NCBI GenBank assembly: GCA_965249645.1
Contig: CBDFML010000008.1
Coordinates: forward strand, 62,001-126,000
Origin: CAVOEB01 sp965249645
GTDB lineage: Bacteria > Pseudomonadota > Alphaproteobacteria > UBA828 > JAPUJA01
DNA length: 64,000 nucleotides
Reading direction: 5' to 3'
A program made the translations under genes and the position numbers. The notes below the pieces were generated by a model, which was not told the DNA's origin, did no database searches, and saw nothing but the letters and a program-made list of their open reading frames with translations. Shown here in pieces: positions 44,934-56,105 of the stretch (its first letter is position 1; each line of letters starts with the position of its first letter).

Positions 44934-45409
44934 TCGATCCCGAAAGTCTGCCCTACCGCCCCTGTGCCGGCGTCATGCTGTTCAGTCGCGCCGGACTGGT
45001 TTTTGTCGGTCGGCGGATCGACACGACCCAGGAGATCTGGCAGTTGCCTCAGGGCGGCATTGACGAGGGCGAAGCGCCGCTCGACGCCGCCAAGCGCGAA
45101 CTTGCCGAGGAGACCGGGATTCGCGAGGCGGTGCTGCTCGCGGAAGCCCGCGATTGGTTGAGCTACGATCTGCCCGGCGAGCTGGTGGGCAAGGTCTGGA
45201 AGGGACGCTATCGCGGGCAGCGGCAGAAATGGTTCGCCATGCGCTTCGACGGTGTGGATTCGGAGATCGACGTTGAGACCGCCCATCCGGAGTTCGATGC
45301 CTGGCGTTGGGTAGCGATCGACGAGCTGGTGGGCCAGACCATTGCCTTCAAGCGGGCGGTCTACCAGGCCGTGGTCGAGGAATTTCGTGAGTTCGCTGCC
45401 CCCGCGTGA
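44930..45409 (+). CDS. rppH: RNA pyrophosphohydrolase (Nudix)
   Basis: 159 residues. The Nudix box GGIDEGEAPLDAAKRELAEE then TGI is intact; RPCAGVMLFSRAGLVFVGRR and IWQLPQGG are typical of RppH, which removes pyrophosphate from mRNA 5' ends to trigger decay. GTG 44930 overlaps the preceding stop. Converges on the ferritin-like gene 13 bp away. Confidence 0.93.
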   Translation: MIDPESLPYRPCAGVMLFSRAGLVFVGRRIDTTQEIWQLPQGGIDEGEAPLDAAKRELAEETGIREAVLLAEARDWLSYDLPGELVGKVWKGRYRGQRQKWFAMRFDGVDSEIDVETAHPEFDAWRWVAIDELVGQTIAFKRAVYQAVVEEFREFAAPA

Positions 45410-45422
45410 GGGCGTTGGCGTC

Positions 45423-46244
45423 TTATGCCGATGCCGTGGCTTGCTCGAATTGGCGGACACGGCTTTTAAACCGCCACCAGGCGAACCGAATAAGCATCCG
45501 CCCGAGCAGGCTCTGCGGACGTAGCCCCACGGCCTTGAGCGCCATGCCGACGCCGCGCTGGACGTGACGGAAGCGGTAGAGCGAGAAGGTTTGCGCGCCG
45601 TAGGCGTGCACCGCCGCCTCGCGGTCGTAGGGCCCGGTCATGCCCGTGCCGCAGTAATAGGCGTAGGCAAGCTCGTCGTCTTCGGTTTCCGCGAGCCGCC
45701 CCAGCGCAACCTTGATGCGGGCGAGCTTGGTCAGCCCTTCCTTGGCCTGGTAACGCTTCATGTTGTCGTAGAACAGCTTGTAATGGCGGAACTCGTCGCC
45801 CGCGATGCGGTGGCAGAGCGCTTTGAGCACCGGCTCCTCGGTGGCGTCGCGCATGGCACAGTAATAGGTCGAGGTGCCGACCTCGACGACGCAGCGCGCG
45901 ACCAGCTCGCGCGCCCGCGAGCCGCGCACGGATTCGGTCGCCTCGAGCGGTAGGTGGTGTTCGTCGGTGAAGCGGGCGTAGGCGGCTTCGAAATCGAATT
46001 CGGGATCGGCGGTTTCGGCGTAGCGGCGAAGCGCCTCGCCGTGCTGGATCTCTTCCGCCGCCCAGCCTCGGGCGACCTGCTGGAATTCCGGATCGTCGTG
46101 AAAGACGCTGCACAGATAGGCCCCGTAATCGCCGCTCTGGCGCTCGACCATGCTCGCGGCCTTGATGATGTTAAGCGTCTGCGCGTCGATCTTCGAGCGA
46201 TCGAGCTGCTCCCAAGGTATGTCGTCTAGTGTCCAGCGGCCCAT
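45423..46244 (-). CDS. ferritin-like di-iron protein
   Basis: 273 residues. Two Glu-x-x-His helices (WAAEEIQHGEALRRY and RIAGDEFRHYKLFYD) plus further Glu (MVERQSGD, ARCVVEVGTSTYY) suggest a four-helix di-iron centre. The C-terminal part is basic and amphipathic (GRMLIRFAWWRFKSRVRQFE), perhaps membrane associated. Related proteins are annotated as ferritin-like or acyl-ACP-desaturase-like; substrate unknown. ATG 46244. An AT-rich promoter region lies upstream. Confidence 0.75.
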   Translation of the reverse strand: MGRWTLDDIPWEQLDRSKIDAQTLNIIKAASMVERQSGDYGAYLCSVFHDDPEFQQVARGWAAEEIQHGEALRRYAETADPEFDFEAAYARFTDEHHLPLEATESVRGSRARELVARCVVEVGTSTYYCAMRDATEEPVLKALCHRIAGDEFRHYKLFYDNMKRYQAKEGLTKLARIKVALGRLAETEDDELAYAYYCGTGMTGPYDREAAVHAYGAQTFSLYRFRHVQRGVGMALKAVGLRPQSLLGRMLIRFAWWRFKSRVRQFEQATASA

Positions 46245-46307
46245 CGTCGTCCCCAGCGTCGATGTTTCATCCCCGCAAACCGCTATCGGGGAGATCGATT
46301 TTCGTGA

Positions 46308-46340
46308 ATTATAACGAAACGGTGCCTGTCAGGAAAACCC
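46308..46340 (-). promoter_or_regulatory. promoter of the ferritin-like gene
   Basis: A perfect TATAAT on the minus strand (46308-46313), 64 bp before the start codon, with a weak -35 (TTTCCT at about 17 bp) and an unusually AT-rich stretch (46335-46380) upstream that could act as an UP element. The atpC stop lies just beyond. Confidence 0.5.
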
Positions 46341-46398
46341 GGAAAAAATTATTTAAATTCAAAAACTTAATTGTTTTGCCCTGGCGTGCGGGCGGTGA

Positions 46399-46815
46399 TC
46401 AGCCTTGCGCGAGCGCGTCGAGCAGGAGCGTGGCGATCTCGATGTCGTGCTCGGCCGCGGCCCGCTCGGTGTCGTCGACCGCGTCCTTGAGGTCGGTCTC
46501 CGCGTGGCGCAGCCGCTCTTCGGCGCCTGCATGGTCGATCTCGTCGAGGCCGAGGGCTTCTTCGGCGAGCACCGTGCAGCCCTCGAAATTGACCTCGGCG
46601 AAGCCGCCTGCGACGAAGATGCGGCGCTCGATCTTGCCGTCCTGATAGATATCGATGACGCCCGGGCGCACGGTCGAGATCAGCGGGCTGTGCTGGGGCA
46701 AGACGCCGAAATCGCCCTCGCGGCCCGGCACGACCACCATCTCGACCTCTTCCGAGACGAGCAGGCGCTCGGGTGAGACGAGCTCGAAGGTCAGCTTTTC
46801 GGACGCGTCAGCCAT
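46399..46815 (-). CDS. atpC: ATP synthase epsilon subunit
   Basis: 138 residues: beta-sandwich (LTFELVSPERLLVSEEVEMV, VVPGREGDFGVLPQHSPLIS, FVAGGFAEVNFEGCTVLAEE) and C-terminal helices. Part of the F1 central stalk and inhibitor of hydrolysis. Last gene of atpHAGDC, 5 bp after atpD. Confidence 0.94.
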   Translation of the reverse strand: MADASEKLTFELVSPERLLVSEEVEMVVVPGREGDFGVLPQHSPLISTVRPGVIDIYQDGKIERRIFVAGGFAEVNFEGCTVLAEEALGLDEIDHAGAEERLRHAETDLKDAVDDTERAAAEHDIEIATLLLDALAQG

Positions 46816-46820
46816 TGCGT

Positions 46821-48254
<1,434 letters not shown>

Positions 48255-48303
48255 CTTCCTGCTCCCGTTGAGGCCTGTGCGCCCCTGCCGTTGAAACCCG
48301 TCG

Positions 48304-49215
48304 CTACAACGCCTCGGCGCCCGAAATGATCTCGATCAGCTCGGTGGTAATCGCCGCCTGGCGTGTGCGGTTGTACTGCATATTCAACTTGTCGATCATC
48401 TCGCCCGCGTTGCGGGTCGCGCTGTCCATCGCGCTCATACGCGCGCCCTGCTCGCTGGCCGCGTTCTCGAGCAGCGCATGAAGCAGCTGCACGGTCACAT
48501 TGCTGGGCAGCAACTCGTCGAGGATCTCGCCTTCCTCGGGCTCGAACTCGTAGATCGCGCCGCCCAAATCGGGAGTCGTGATTTCGTCGTTCTCCCAGGC
48601 GTCCCCAGCGGCGCCCGACGGCGCGCCGAACGGGATCAGCTGCTGGAAGGTGACGGTCTGGGTGATGACGTTGACGAACTTGTTGTAGATGACGGTGCAG
48701 ACGTCGAACTCACCCGCCTCGTACATCTCGGTGACCCGTTGGCCGACCTCGCGCGCATCTTCGATCAGTGGCCGCTCGCGCCCCAGGCCCTCCAGATGCT
48801 CGACGATCAGGTTGCCGAACGCGCGGTTCAACTGGTCGCGGCCCTTGCGCCCGGCGCAGTAGAGCTTGACGGTCTTGCCCGACGATTGCAGGTCGGTGAT
48901 GCGGTTGCGCACGGCGCGCACGATCGAGCTGTTGAAGCCGCCGCACAGCCCGCGATCCGAGGTGGCGACGACGATCAGGTGAGTGGCGTCCGACCCGGTG
49001 CCGACCAGCATGGGCGAGACGTCGTCGCGGCCCGCGAGGCTGGCCCCGACCGAGCGCAGCATGCGCTCCATCCGCTCGGCGTAAGGCCGGGCGGCCTCGG
49101 CGTTTTCCTGAGCGCGACGCAGTTTCGATGCCGCCACCATCTTCATCGCCGAGGTGATCTTCTGGGTCTGGCGGACGCTGTTGATGCGGAGCCGCAGGTC
49201 CTTGAGACTGGCCAT
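48304..49215 (-). CDS. atpG: ATP synthase gamma subunit
   Basis: 303-residue rotor shaft of F1. N-terminal helix MASLKDLRLRINSVRQTQKI then TSAMKMVAASKLRRAQ, central SDRGLCGGFNSSIVRAV, C-terminal helix ATRNAGEMIDKLNMQYNRTR with QAAITTELIEIISGA. Good ATG, between atpA and atpD. Confidence 0.96.
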   Translation of the reverse strand: MASLKDLRLRINSVRQTQKITSAMKMVAASKLRRAQENAEAARPYAERMERMLRSVGASLAGRDDVSPMLVGTGSDATHLIVVATSDRGLCGGFNSSIVRAVRNRITDLQSSGKTVKLYCAGRKGRDQLNRAFGNLIVEHLEGLGRERPLIEDAREVGQRVTEMYEAGEFDVCTVIYNKFVNVITQTVTFQQLIPFGAPSGAAGDAWENDEITTPDLGGAIYEFEPEEGEILDELLPSNVTVQLLHALLENAASEQGARMSAMDSATRNAGEMIDKLNMQYNRTRQAAITTELIEIISGAEAL

Positions 49216-49264
49216 GCCGTCAGATCCGTCCTCGTTGTGCTCTCAAACCGGCCCCGGGCACGCT

Positions 49265-50794
49265 TTAGGCGAACGCCTTGGCGAAGGTCGAGGCGGTTTC
49301 TTCGAGCTTGGCATCGGTCTCGTCGGACAGGGCGCCGGAGGTGCGGATGTCGGCCAGCAGGTCGGCATGCTTGCCGCGCATCAGTTCGAGGAACGAATCC
49401 TCGAAGCGGCCCACGTCGTCGACCGCGATGGCGTCGAGATGCCCGCGCACGCCGAGAAACATCGAGGCGACCTGCTCTTCCATGGGCAGCGGGCTGAACT
49501 GGCCCTGCTTGAGCAGCTCGGTCAGCCGGGCGCCGCGATTAAGCAGGCGCTGGGTTGCCGCGTCGAGGTCCTGGCCGAACTGGGCAAAGGCCGCCATCTC
49601 GCGGTACTGGGCAAGCTCGAGCTTGATCCGGCCCGCGACCTGCTTCATGGCCTTGGTCTGGGCCGCGGAGCCGACGCGGCTCACCGACAGACCGACATTC
49701 ACCGCCGGGCGGATGCCCTGGTAAAACAAATCGCTCTCCAGGAAAATCTGGCCGTCGGTGATCGAGATGACATTGGTGGGAATGTAGGCGGAGACGTCGC
49801 CCGCCTGGGTCTCGATGATCGGCAGCGCGGTCAGCGAGCCCGCGCCGAGATCGTCGTTCATCTTGGCGGCGCGTTCGAGCAAACGGGAATGGAGATAGAA
49901 GACGTCGCCCGGATAGGCCTCGCGGCCCGGCGGGCGGCGGAGCAGCAGCGACATCTGGCGGTATGAGACCGCCTGTTTCGACAGATCGTCGTAGATGATC
50001 AACGCGTGCATGCCGTTGTCACGGAAGTACTCGCCGATGGTGCAGCCGGAATAAGGGGCCAGAAACTGCAGCGGCGCGGGCTCGGACGCGGTGGCGGAGA
50101 CGACCACGGTGTAGTCGAGCGCGCCGTTGTCTTCGAGGGTCTTGACGATCTGGGCGACGGTCGAACGCTTCTGACCCACCGCGACGTAGATGCAGTAGAG
50201 CTTCTTGCTCTCGTCGTCGCCGGCGTTGGCCTCTTTCTGATTGATGATGGTATCGATGGCGACGGCGGTTTTTCCGGTCTGACGGTCGCCGATGATCAGT
50301 TCGCGCTGACCACGGCCGATGGGGATCAGCGCGTCGAGCGCCTTGATACCCGTCTGCACCGGTTCGTGGACCGATTTGCGCGCGATCACGCCCGGCGCCT
50401 TGACATCGACGAGCTTGCGCTCGGCGGTCTCGATCGGACCCTTGCCGTCAATCGGGTTGCCGAGCGGGTCGATCACCCGGCCGAGCAGACCCTTGCCCAC
50501 GGGCACGTCGACGATGGCACTGGTCCGCTTGACCGTGTCGCCTTCCTTGATGTCGCGATCTTCACCGAAAATTACGACGCCGACATTGTCTTCCTCGAGG
50601 TTTAGCGCCATGCCCCGGATGCCCCCGGGGAACTCGACCATCTCACCCGCCTGGACGTTGTCCAGGCCGTAGACGCGGGCGATGCCGTCGCCGACCGACA
50701 GCACCTGCCCGACCTCGGCGACATCCGCCTCGGTCCCGAAATTGGCGATTTGCTCTTTCAGGATCGCGGAAATCTCAGCGGCCTGGATATCCAT
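49265..50794 (-). CDS. atpA: ATP synthase alpha subunit
   Basis: 509-residue non-catalytic nucleotide-binding F1 subunit. Walker A GDRQTGKTAVAIDTIINQK, GRGQRELIIG, and the ATPase signature near PAVNVGLSVSRVGSAAQTKA. The ATG overlaps the atpH stop by one base (TAATG). Confidence 0.97.
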   Translation of the reverse strand: MDIQAAEISAILKEQIANFGTEADVAEVGQVLSVGDGIARVYGLDNVQAGEMVEFPGGIRGMALNLEEDNVGVVIFGEDRDIKEGDTVKRTSAIVDVPVGKGLLGRVIDPLGNPIDGKGPIETAERKLVDVKAPGVIARKSVHEPVQTGIKALDALIPIGRGQRELIIGDRQTGKTAVAIDTIINQKEANAGDDESKKLYCIYVAVGQKRSTVAQIVKTLEDNGALDYTVVVSATASEPAPLQFLAPYSGCTIGEYFRDNGMHALIIYDDLSKQAVSYRQMSLLLRRPPGREAYPGDVFYLHSRLLERAAKMNDDLGAGSLTALPIIETQAGDVSAYIPTNVISITDGQIFLESDLFYQGIRPAVNVGLSVSRVGSAAQTKAMKQVAGRIKLELAQYREMAAFAQFGQDLDAATQRLLNRGARLTELLKQGQFSPLPMEEQVASMFLGVRGHLDAIAVDDVGRFEDSFLELMRGKHADLLADIRTSGALSDETDAKLEETASTFAKAFA

Positions 50795-51354
50795 TAGGCT
50801 ACCTCTTTCATCGCAAGCTGTAGATTTTGAAGTTTCGTGCGGATCGAGCCGTCCATCATGCGCGATCCGACGCGCACGACGAGGCCGCCGATCAGTGTCG
50901 CGTCGACCTTGACGTCGACGGCCACGTCGCGACCGACGCTATCTTTGATGGCTTTGGTAACGGCGTCCAGCTGTTCGGGGCGAAGCGGCTGGGCCGAGAT
51001 CACTTCGGCGGTAATTTCGCCGCGGTGGGCGGCAAGCCTGGCGCGGAAGGCGCGAATGATCGCGGCCAGCGCGAACAGACGGCGCTTCTGGGCAAGCAGG
51101 CCGATGAAGCGACGGGTCAGTTCGCCGGCGCCGCTCTTTTCGAGCACGGATTCCATGGCCTGGCCCTGGTTGGTGCGGCTGATCACCGGGCTGCGCACCA
51201 GGCGCGCCAACTCCGGGCATTCGTTCAGCAGGCCGTCCAGATCACTAAGGTCGGCCTCGACCGCGTCGAGCGCGTTGCGTTCCTCGGCAAGCTCGAACAA
51301 GGCGGTGGCATACCGCCCGGCGAGTCCGCCCGTTCCCACACTTTCAGCAGCCAC
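50794..51354 (-). CDS. atpH: ATP synthase delta subunit
   Basis: 186 residues from GTG 51354 (VAAESVGTGGLAGRYATALF). LAGRYATALFELAEERNALD and the C-terminal VDVKVDATLIGGLVVRVGSR, DGSIRTKLQNLQLAM identify the OSCP/delta stator subunit linking F1 to Fo. GGGAG precedes the start. First gene of the F1 operon; the open frame upstream to 51840 is antisense to priA and rejected. Confidence 0.94.
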   Translation of the reverse strand: MAAESVGTGGLAGRYATALFELAEERNALDAVEADLSDLDGLLNECPELARLVRSPVISRTNQGQAMESVLEKSGAGELTRRFIGLLAQKRRLFALAAIIRAFRARLAAHRGEITAEVISAQPLRPEQLDAVTKAIKDSVGRDVAVDVKVDATLIGGLVVRVGSRMMDGSIRTKLQNLQLAMKEVA

Positions 51355-51545
51355 GTAAAAGGCTCCCGCCTGAACTGAATAAATCCCTGGACCAGAAACC
51401 AAAACGAGCGGCGCAACCCGGTTGATATCTGGGTCTGCCCCGCCCGGAAGGCAGGCGTTTCCTAACATACTCCCAAGGGTGTTGCAAGCCGACTTGGCGG
51501 GTTCTGTCCCGACCTCACCGACAATGATGGAAAGCCGCGGAAACC

Positions 51546-53759
51546 CTAGAGAAAACTGTAAGGATCGACGTCCACCCGAAGGCGCACATCGCGGTCCAGG
51601 CGGGCCGCCTCGAGCCACCGGCCCACCACGTCCTGCAGGCGCACATCGCGGCCTGTCTTGATGAGCAATCGCTGGCGGTGACGGCTGCGCAACAGGGCAA
51701 GCGGCGCGGGCGCGGGACCGAGCACTGCGATGCCCTTGCCGCGCGGTGCGTGGCGCCCCAATTCGAGGGCGGCACGGCGCGCCGCGTCCTCGCTGGGGGC
51801 CGACAGGATGATTGCAGCGAGGCGCCCGAAGGGTGGCCAACCGTGGCGTTTGCGCTCGGCGGCCTCGCGGGCGAGGAACTCGTCGCGTTCACCCGCGATC
51901 AACGCCTCCATCACGGGATGTTCGGGCATGTAGGTCTGGAGCAGCACACGCCCGGGCCGCTCGCCCCGCCCGGCGCGGCCCGCGACCTGGTGGAGCAGTT
52001 GGAAAGTGCGCTCGGACGCGCGCAAGTCGCCACCCTCGAGGCCAAGATCGGCGTCGATCACGCCGACCAGGGTCAGCATCGGAAAGTGATGGCCCTTGGC
52101 GAGCACCTGGGTGCCGATGACCAGATCGACCTCGCGGGCCGTGATCTTCTCGATCAGATCGGCTGCGGCCTTCGGTCCGGTCAGGGTATCGCTCGCGGCG
52201 ACGAGGACGCGCGCGTCGGGAAAGCCGGCGGCAACTTCCTCGGCGAGGCGCTCGACGCCGGGACCGCAGGCGGCGAGGCTCGCTTGTGCGCCGCAATCGG
52301 GACATTCCTCGGGGATGCGGCGGGTAAAACCGCAATGGTGGCATTGCAGTCGCCCGGCCTGGCGATGCTCGACCAGCCAGGCAGAGCAGTTGGGGCAGGC
52401 AAGCCGGTGGCCGCAGGCACGGCACAGGGTGAGCGGCGCGTAGCCCCGCCGGTTGAGGAACAGCAGCGCCTGCTCGCCTTCGGCCAGGGTAGTGGTCAGC
52501 GCACCGGTCAACCGCTCCGAGAGCCAGCGCCCGGTGGGCGGGCGGTTCTTGCGCATGTCGATCGCCTCGACCACGGGCAAGCTGGCGCCGCCGTGGCGGT
52601 TGGGCAGATGGAGCCGCTCATAGCGGCCCCGATCCGCATTGATGACGGTCTCCAGCGACGGTGTTGCCGAGACCAGGACGCAAGGAGCCTCGGACAATCG
52701 AGCGCGCACCACCGCCATATCGCGGGCGTTGTAGATGACGCCGTCCTCCTGCTTGTAGGCGGCGTCGTGCTCTTCATCGACGACGATCAGACCGAGATCG
52801 GGGAACGGCAGAAAGAGCGCCGAGCGCGCGCCGACCACCACGGGGGCGCGGCCGAGCGCGACGGCACGCCAGGTCTCGCGCCTGCGACGCGGCGAGAGCT
52901 CGGAGTGCCACTCCGCGGGCGCGGCGGTGAAGCGTGCGGCGAAACGCGCGTGCCACTGGGCGCCCAGCGAAATCTCGGGCAGCAGGACGAGCGCCTGGCG
53001 GCCCGCACGCAGAGCGGCGGCGACGGCCTCGAAATAGACCTCGGTCTTGCCCGCACCGGTGACGCCATCGAGGAGGAGTGCCGAAAACTCCTGTGCGGCG
53101 GTGCAGACGGCCAGCCGCTCAGCGGCCTCTCGCTGTTCCGGCGAAAGTGCCGGGCCGAGGCAGTCGGGGTCTGGCCGGGCGAACGACGCTTCACCGGGCC
53201 GGCTCTCCGGCGCCAAGCCACCGGCCTTTGCGAGGCCGGCGACGACGCTGCGTCCGACGCCGGTTTCGCGCACGATCTCGGCCGCGGTCATGGGCGGGCT
53301 GTCGGCAAGCAGCGCCAACACCCGCTCGCGTGCAGCCGTCATGCGTGCGGGTGGCTCGGACCCCGGTCGATAGACCGTGATCGGGGCCGGCGGCTCGAAG
53401 GCGGCGGGTACGTTCATGGCCATGCGCAGGATTGTGCCGCGCGGGTTCAGCGTATAGGCCGCGACCCAGTCGACCAGGCGGCGCAGCGGTTCGGTCATGG
53501 GCGGCATATCGAGAGCCGCGATCACCGGCTTGAGCTTGTCGGGCGGGGGCGGCGTCGAGTCGCGCGAATCGACAGGCCCGTCCCACACCACACCGACAAT
53601 TTCACGCCGCCCAAAAGGCACCCGGACGAGCTGGCCAGGGTCAAGCGCGGGGCCCGGAAGAGGGCGGTAATCAAAGGTTTCTCCCAGTGGCACGGGCAGC
53701 AACACACAGAGCCGCCGGGTGGCGGGGACGGGGGTGGCGTTGGCAGGGCTCAAAGGCAT
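51546..53759 (-). CDS. priA: primosomal protein N' (replication restart helicase)
   Basis: 737 residues. N-terminal DNA-binding domain (VLLPVPLGETFDYRPLP), winged helix, helicase motifs GVTGAGKTEVYFEAV, DEEHDAAYKQEDGVIYNARD, and zinc-binding cysteines (CRACGHRLACPNC, CHHCGF, CPDCG). Restarts collapsed forks with DnaB loading. Divergent from fsa and upstream of the atp operon. Confidence 0.95.
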   Translation of the reverse strand: MPLSPANATPVPATRRLCVLLPVPLGETFDYRPLPGPALDPGQLVRVPFGRREIVGVVWDGPVDSRDSTPPPPDKLKPVIAALDMPPMTEPLRRLVDWVAAYTLNPRGTILRMAMNVPAAFEPPAPITVYRPGSEPPARMTAARERVLALLADSPPMTAAEIVRETGVGRSVVAGLAKAGGLAPESRPGEASFARPDPDCLGPALSPEQREAAERLAVCTAAQEFSALLLDGVTGAGKTEVYFEAVAAALRAGRQALVLLPEISLGAQWHARFAARFTAAPAEWHSELSPRRRRETWRAVALGRAPVVVGARSALFLPFPDLGLIVVDEEHDAAYKQEDGVIYNARDMAVVRARLSEAPCVLVSATPSLETVINADRGRYERLHLPNRHGGASLPVVEAIDMRKNRPPTGRWLSERLTGALTTTLAEGEQALLFLNRRGYAPLTLCRACGHRLACPNCSAWLVEHRQAGRLQCHHCGFTRRIPEECPDCGAQASLAACGPGVERLAEEVAAGFPDARVLVAASDTLTGPKAAADLIEKITAREVDLVIGTQVLAKGHHFPMLTLVGVIDADLGLEGGDLRASERTFQLLHQVAGRAGRGERPGRVLLQTYMPEHPVMEALIAGERDEFLAREAAERKRHGWPPFGRLAAIILSAPSEDAARRAALELGRHAPRGKGIAVLGPAPAPLALLRSRHRQRLLIKTGRDVRLQDVVGRWLEAARLDRDVRLRVDVDPYSFL

Positions 53760-53837
53760 CGATTACACTCTGCCAACGAAGCGCATGCGCCTCAAGCGCG
53801 CCCGCCAGGAACGGAACCAACCGCCAGGACGCCCTCG

Positions 53838-54503
53838 ATGAAATTCTTCGCCGATACCGCCGATCTCGACGACATCCGTGACCTCGCCGCCACCGGGCTG
53901 CTCGACGGGGTAACCACGAATCCCTCGCTGGTGCGTAAGTCGGGCGGCGACTTCATCGAAACAGTGAAGGAAATCTGTACTCTCGTGTCCGGCCCGGTCA
54001 GCGCGGAAGTGACCGCCACCGAGGTGGACGCGATGATCGCGGAGGGCACGCGGCTGGCGGATATCGCCGACAACATCGCGGTGAAGGTGCCGCTCACCTG
54101 GGACGGGCTGAAGGCCTGCCGGGCACTCACCCAGGCGGGCTCGATGGTCAACGTGACGCTCTGCTTTTCGCCCTCCCAGGCGCTGCTCGCAGCGAAAGCG
54201 GGTGCTACCTTCGTCTCGCCCTTCGTCGGGCGGCTCGACGACATCGGCCAGGACGGCATGGGACTGATTGCGGACATCTGCCAGATCTACGCGAATTATC
54301 CCGACACCATCGAGACCCAGGTGCTGGTCGCGTCGATCCGTCATCCGATTCACTTGATCGAGGCGGCCAAGATGGGCGCTGACGTCGCGACCCTGCCGCC
54401 CGCCGTGATGCGCAAGCTGGTCGAGCATCCGCTGACCGACAAGGGCCTCGCTGCCTTCCTCGCCGACTGGGAGAAAACCGGGCAGTCAATCCTTCCGGGA
54501 TAG
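53838..54503 (+). CDS. transaldolase / fructose-6-phosphate aldolase family
   Basis: 221-residue small transaldolase (TalC/Fsa type). MKFFADTADLDDIRDLA, GVTTNPSLV, Schiff-base Lys in NIAVKVPLTWDG, NVTLCFSPSQALLAAKAGAT and SPFVGRLDDIG. Pentose-phosphate carbon exchange. Only 7 bp before xerC; ATG with CAGGACGC just upstream. Confidence 0.93.
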   Translation: MKFFADTADLDDIRDLAATGLLDGVTTNPSLVRKSGGDFIETVKEICTLVSGPVSAEVTATEVDAMIAEGTRLADIADNIAVKVPLTWDGLKACRALTQAGSMVNVTLCFSPSQALLAAKAGATFVSPFVGRLDDIGQDGMGLIADICQIYANYPDTIETQVLVASIRHPIHLIEAAKMGADVATLPPAVMRKLVEHPLTDKGLAAFLADWEKTGQSILPG

Positions 54504-54510
54504 GACAACA

Positions 54511-55539
54511 ATGGCCGGGCTCACACCGTCGCTCGTTCCCGCGCGGGGCAAACCCGGCCCCGCGCCAGGCGCCGTCACCTTCCTCGCCGCATCCGATCTT
54601 CTGAGTGCGCTTGGCGGATGGCACGCCTGGATCGCCGACGAGCGCCGGCTGTCAGCCAACACCCTCGACAGCTACGCGCGCGACATTGCGGGCTTTCTTA
54701 CATTCCTCGCGGGCCATCTGGGCGGTGCGCCGGGGCTCGACGATCTTGCGGGTTTGCGTGCGGCGGATTTTCGCGCCTGGCTCGCACGCCGTGTGACCGA
54801 CGGGCTGGCCAAGAGTTCGACGGCGCGCGCGGTTTCGGCGGTGCGCGGTCTGTTCCGCTATCTGGAGCGCAACGGGCTCGCGGAGAACGCCGCCCTCGGG
54901 GGTTTACGCAGCCCGCGCCTGCCGCGCCTGCTGCCTCGGCCGCTGACCGGCGAACAGGCAAGCGAGCTGGTCGAGGCGGCCGGGCAGGGGGGACCGCGCT
55001 CAGGGCGAGCGGCGGGCGAAGCAGATTGGCTCGCCAAGCGTGACGCGGCGGTGATGTTGTTGCTCTACGGTTGCGGCCTGCGCATCGGCGAAGCGCTGGG
55101 CCTGTTTCGTGCCGAGGCGCCGCCGGCAAGGGCCGAACCCACGGCAATGGTGGTCCGTGGCAAGGGCGGCAAGGAACGCACCATACCCGTGCTGCCCGTG
55201 GTGGCGCAGGCGATCGCCGATTATCTCGCGGCCTGCCCGCTCGACCTCGAACCGGACGGACCGCTCTTCGTCGGACAGCGGGGCGGGCGGCTCAACCCCG
55301 GCGTGGTGCAGAAGCGCACGCGCGAGCTGCGCCGCGCACTCGGCCTGCCCGAGAGTGCCACGCCCCACGCGCTGCGCCACAGCTTCGCGACCCATCTGCT
55401 GGAGGGCGGTGGCGATTTACGCACGATCCAGGAATTGCTCGGCCATGCCAGCCTGTCGAGCACCCAGCGCTACACCGACGTCGACGAGGCGGGCTTGATG
55501 AAGGCCTACCGCGACGCCCATCCGAGAGCGCGGGGCTAG
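54511..55539 (+). CDS. xerC: tyrosine recombinase XerC
   Basis: 342 residues. SAM-like N-domain (SANTLDSYARDIAGFLTFL) and catalytic domain with Arg in GCGLRIGEALGL, Lys in GKGGKERTIPVLP, HALRHSFATHLL, GHASLSSTQRYTDV (His and nucleophile Tyr). Resolves chromosome dimers at dif with XerD. The priA-fsa-xerC neighbourhood favours XerC over a phage integrase. Confidence 0.88.
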   Translation: MAGLTPSLVPARGKPGPAPGAVTFLAASDLLSALGGWHAWIADERRLSANTLDSYARDIAGFLTFLAGHLGGAPGLDDLAGLRAADFRAWLARRVTDGLAKSSTARAVSAVRGLFRYLERNGLAENAALGGLRSPRLPRLLPRPLTGEQASELVEAAGQGGPRSGRAAGEADWLAKRDAAVMLLLYGCGLRIGEALGLFRAEAPPARAEPTAMVVRGKGGKERTIPVLPVVAQAIADYLAACPLDLEPDGPLFVGQRGGRLNPGVVQKRTRELRRALGLPESATPHALRHSFATHLLEGGGDLRTIQELLGHASLSSTQRYTDVDEAGLMKAYRDAHPRARG

Positions 55540-55712
55540 TAACAAGGCAGCGTCCGGCACGGACGGGGCTATCCCATGAGCGGTCGGCGCGGTTTCCCCA
55601 TCGCTGTGGTTGGTGTAGCGTTTTTGCCAACGAGTGACAGTGTGCGGAGAACACGCATCCTCGGGAAATGAAATACGGGGCTGTCGGCGACAGCCCACCT
55701 AGGGAGATGGCT

Positions 55713-56099
55713 ATGCCGATCACCGATCCGACCGAGTGTCACGACCGCGTAGGGGACTGGACGGCGTTTTTCGACGCCCAGCGCATCAAGACTCTCAAGC
55801 CGACCGTGACGGCTGCGCTGATTGAGGAATTCAACAATAATCCAAGGGGTTACGAGGGACGGCGCAGCGACGACCTGCACCACCTTCTGACCTACATTCG
55901 CAACATCCCGATCGAGGGCAAGTCCTTCGTCTATGCGGAAAGGCCCGGAGAATCCTATCGGATCGGCATCCTTTCGGGACGGGGAAAGCCGCCGCGCTTC
56001 GACGACGAGCGGCGCTTTACGAACGAGGCGGATGCGGTGCGGGCCGTGTTCATGCAGCGGTTGACGGCCCTTGGGCTGATCGACGAGCCGAAGGGGTGA
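55713..56099 (+). CDS. N,N-dimethylformamidase-like small subunit
   Basis: 128 residues. Resembles the small subunit (DmfA1) of DMFase: DRVGDWTAFFDAQR at the start, then a central helix block (LHHLLTYIRNIP), FVYAERPGESYRIGIL and the ending FTNEADAVRAVFMQRL, each with a counterpart in the Paracoccus protein as I recall it. It packs on the large subunit to form the alpha2beta2 unit. ATG 55713 has AGGGAG at 6 nt. Six bp before the large-subunit gene. Confidence 0.7.
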   Translation: MPITDPTECHDRVGDWTAFFDAQRIKTLKPTVTAALIEEFNNNPRGYEGRRSDDLHHLLTYIRNIPIEGKSFVYAERPGESYRIGILSGRGKPPRFDDERRFTNEADAVRAVFMQRLTALGLIDEPKG

Positions 56100-56105
56100 T
56101 CGGTC

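Noticed and set aside
51678..54503. 941-residue plus-strand open frame opposite priA that runs into fsa
   Set aside because: It is the antisense shadow of priA in GC-rich DNA; only its last 221 residues (from 53838) are the real transaldolase.
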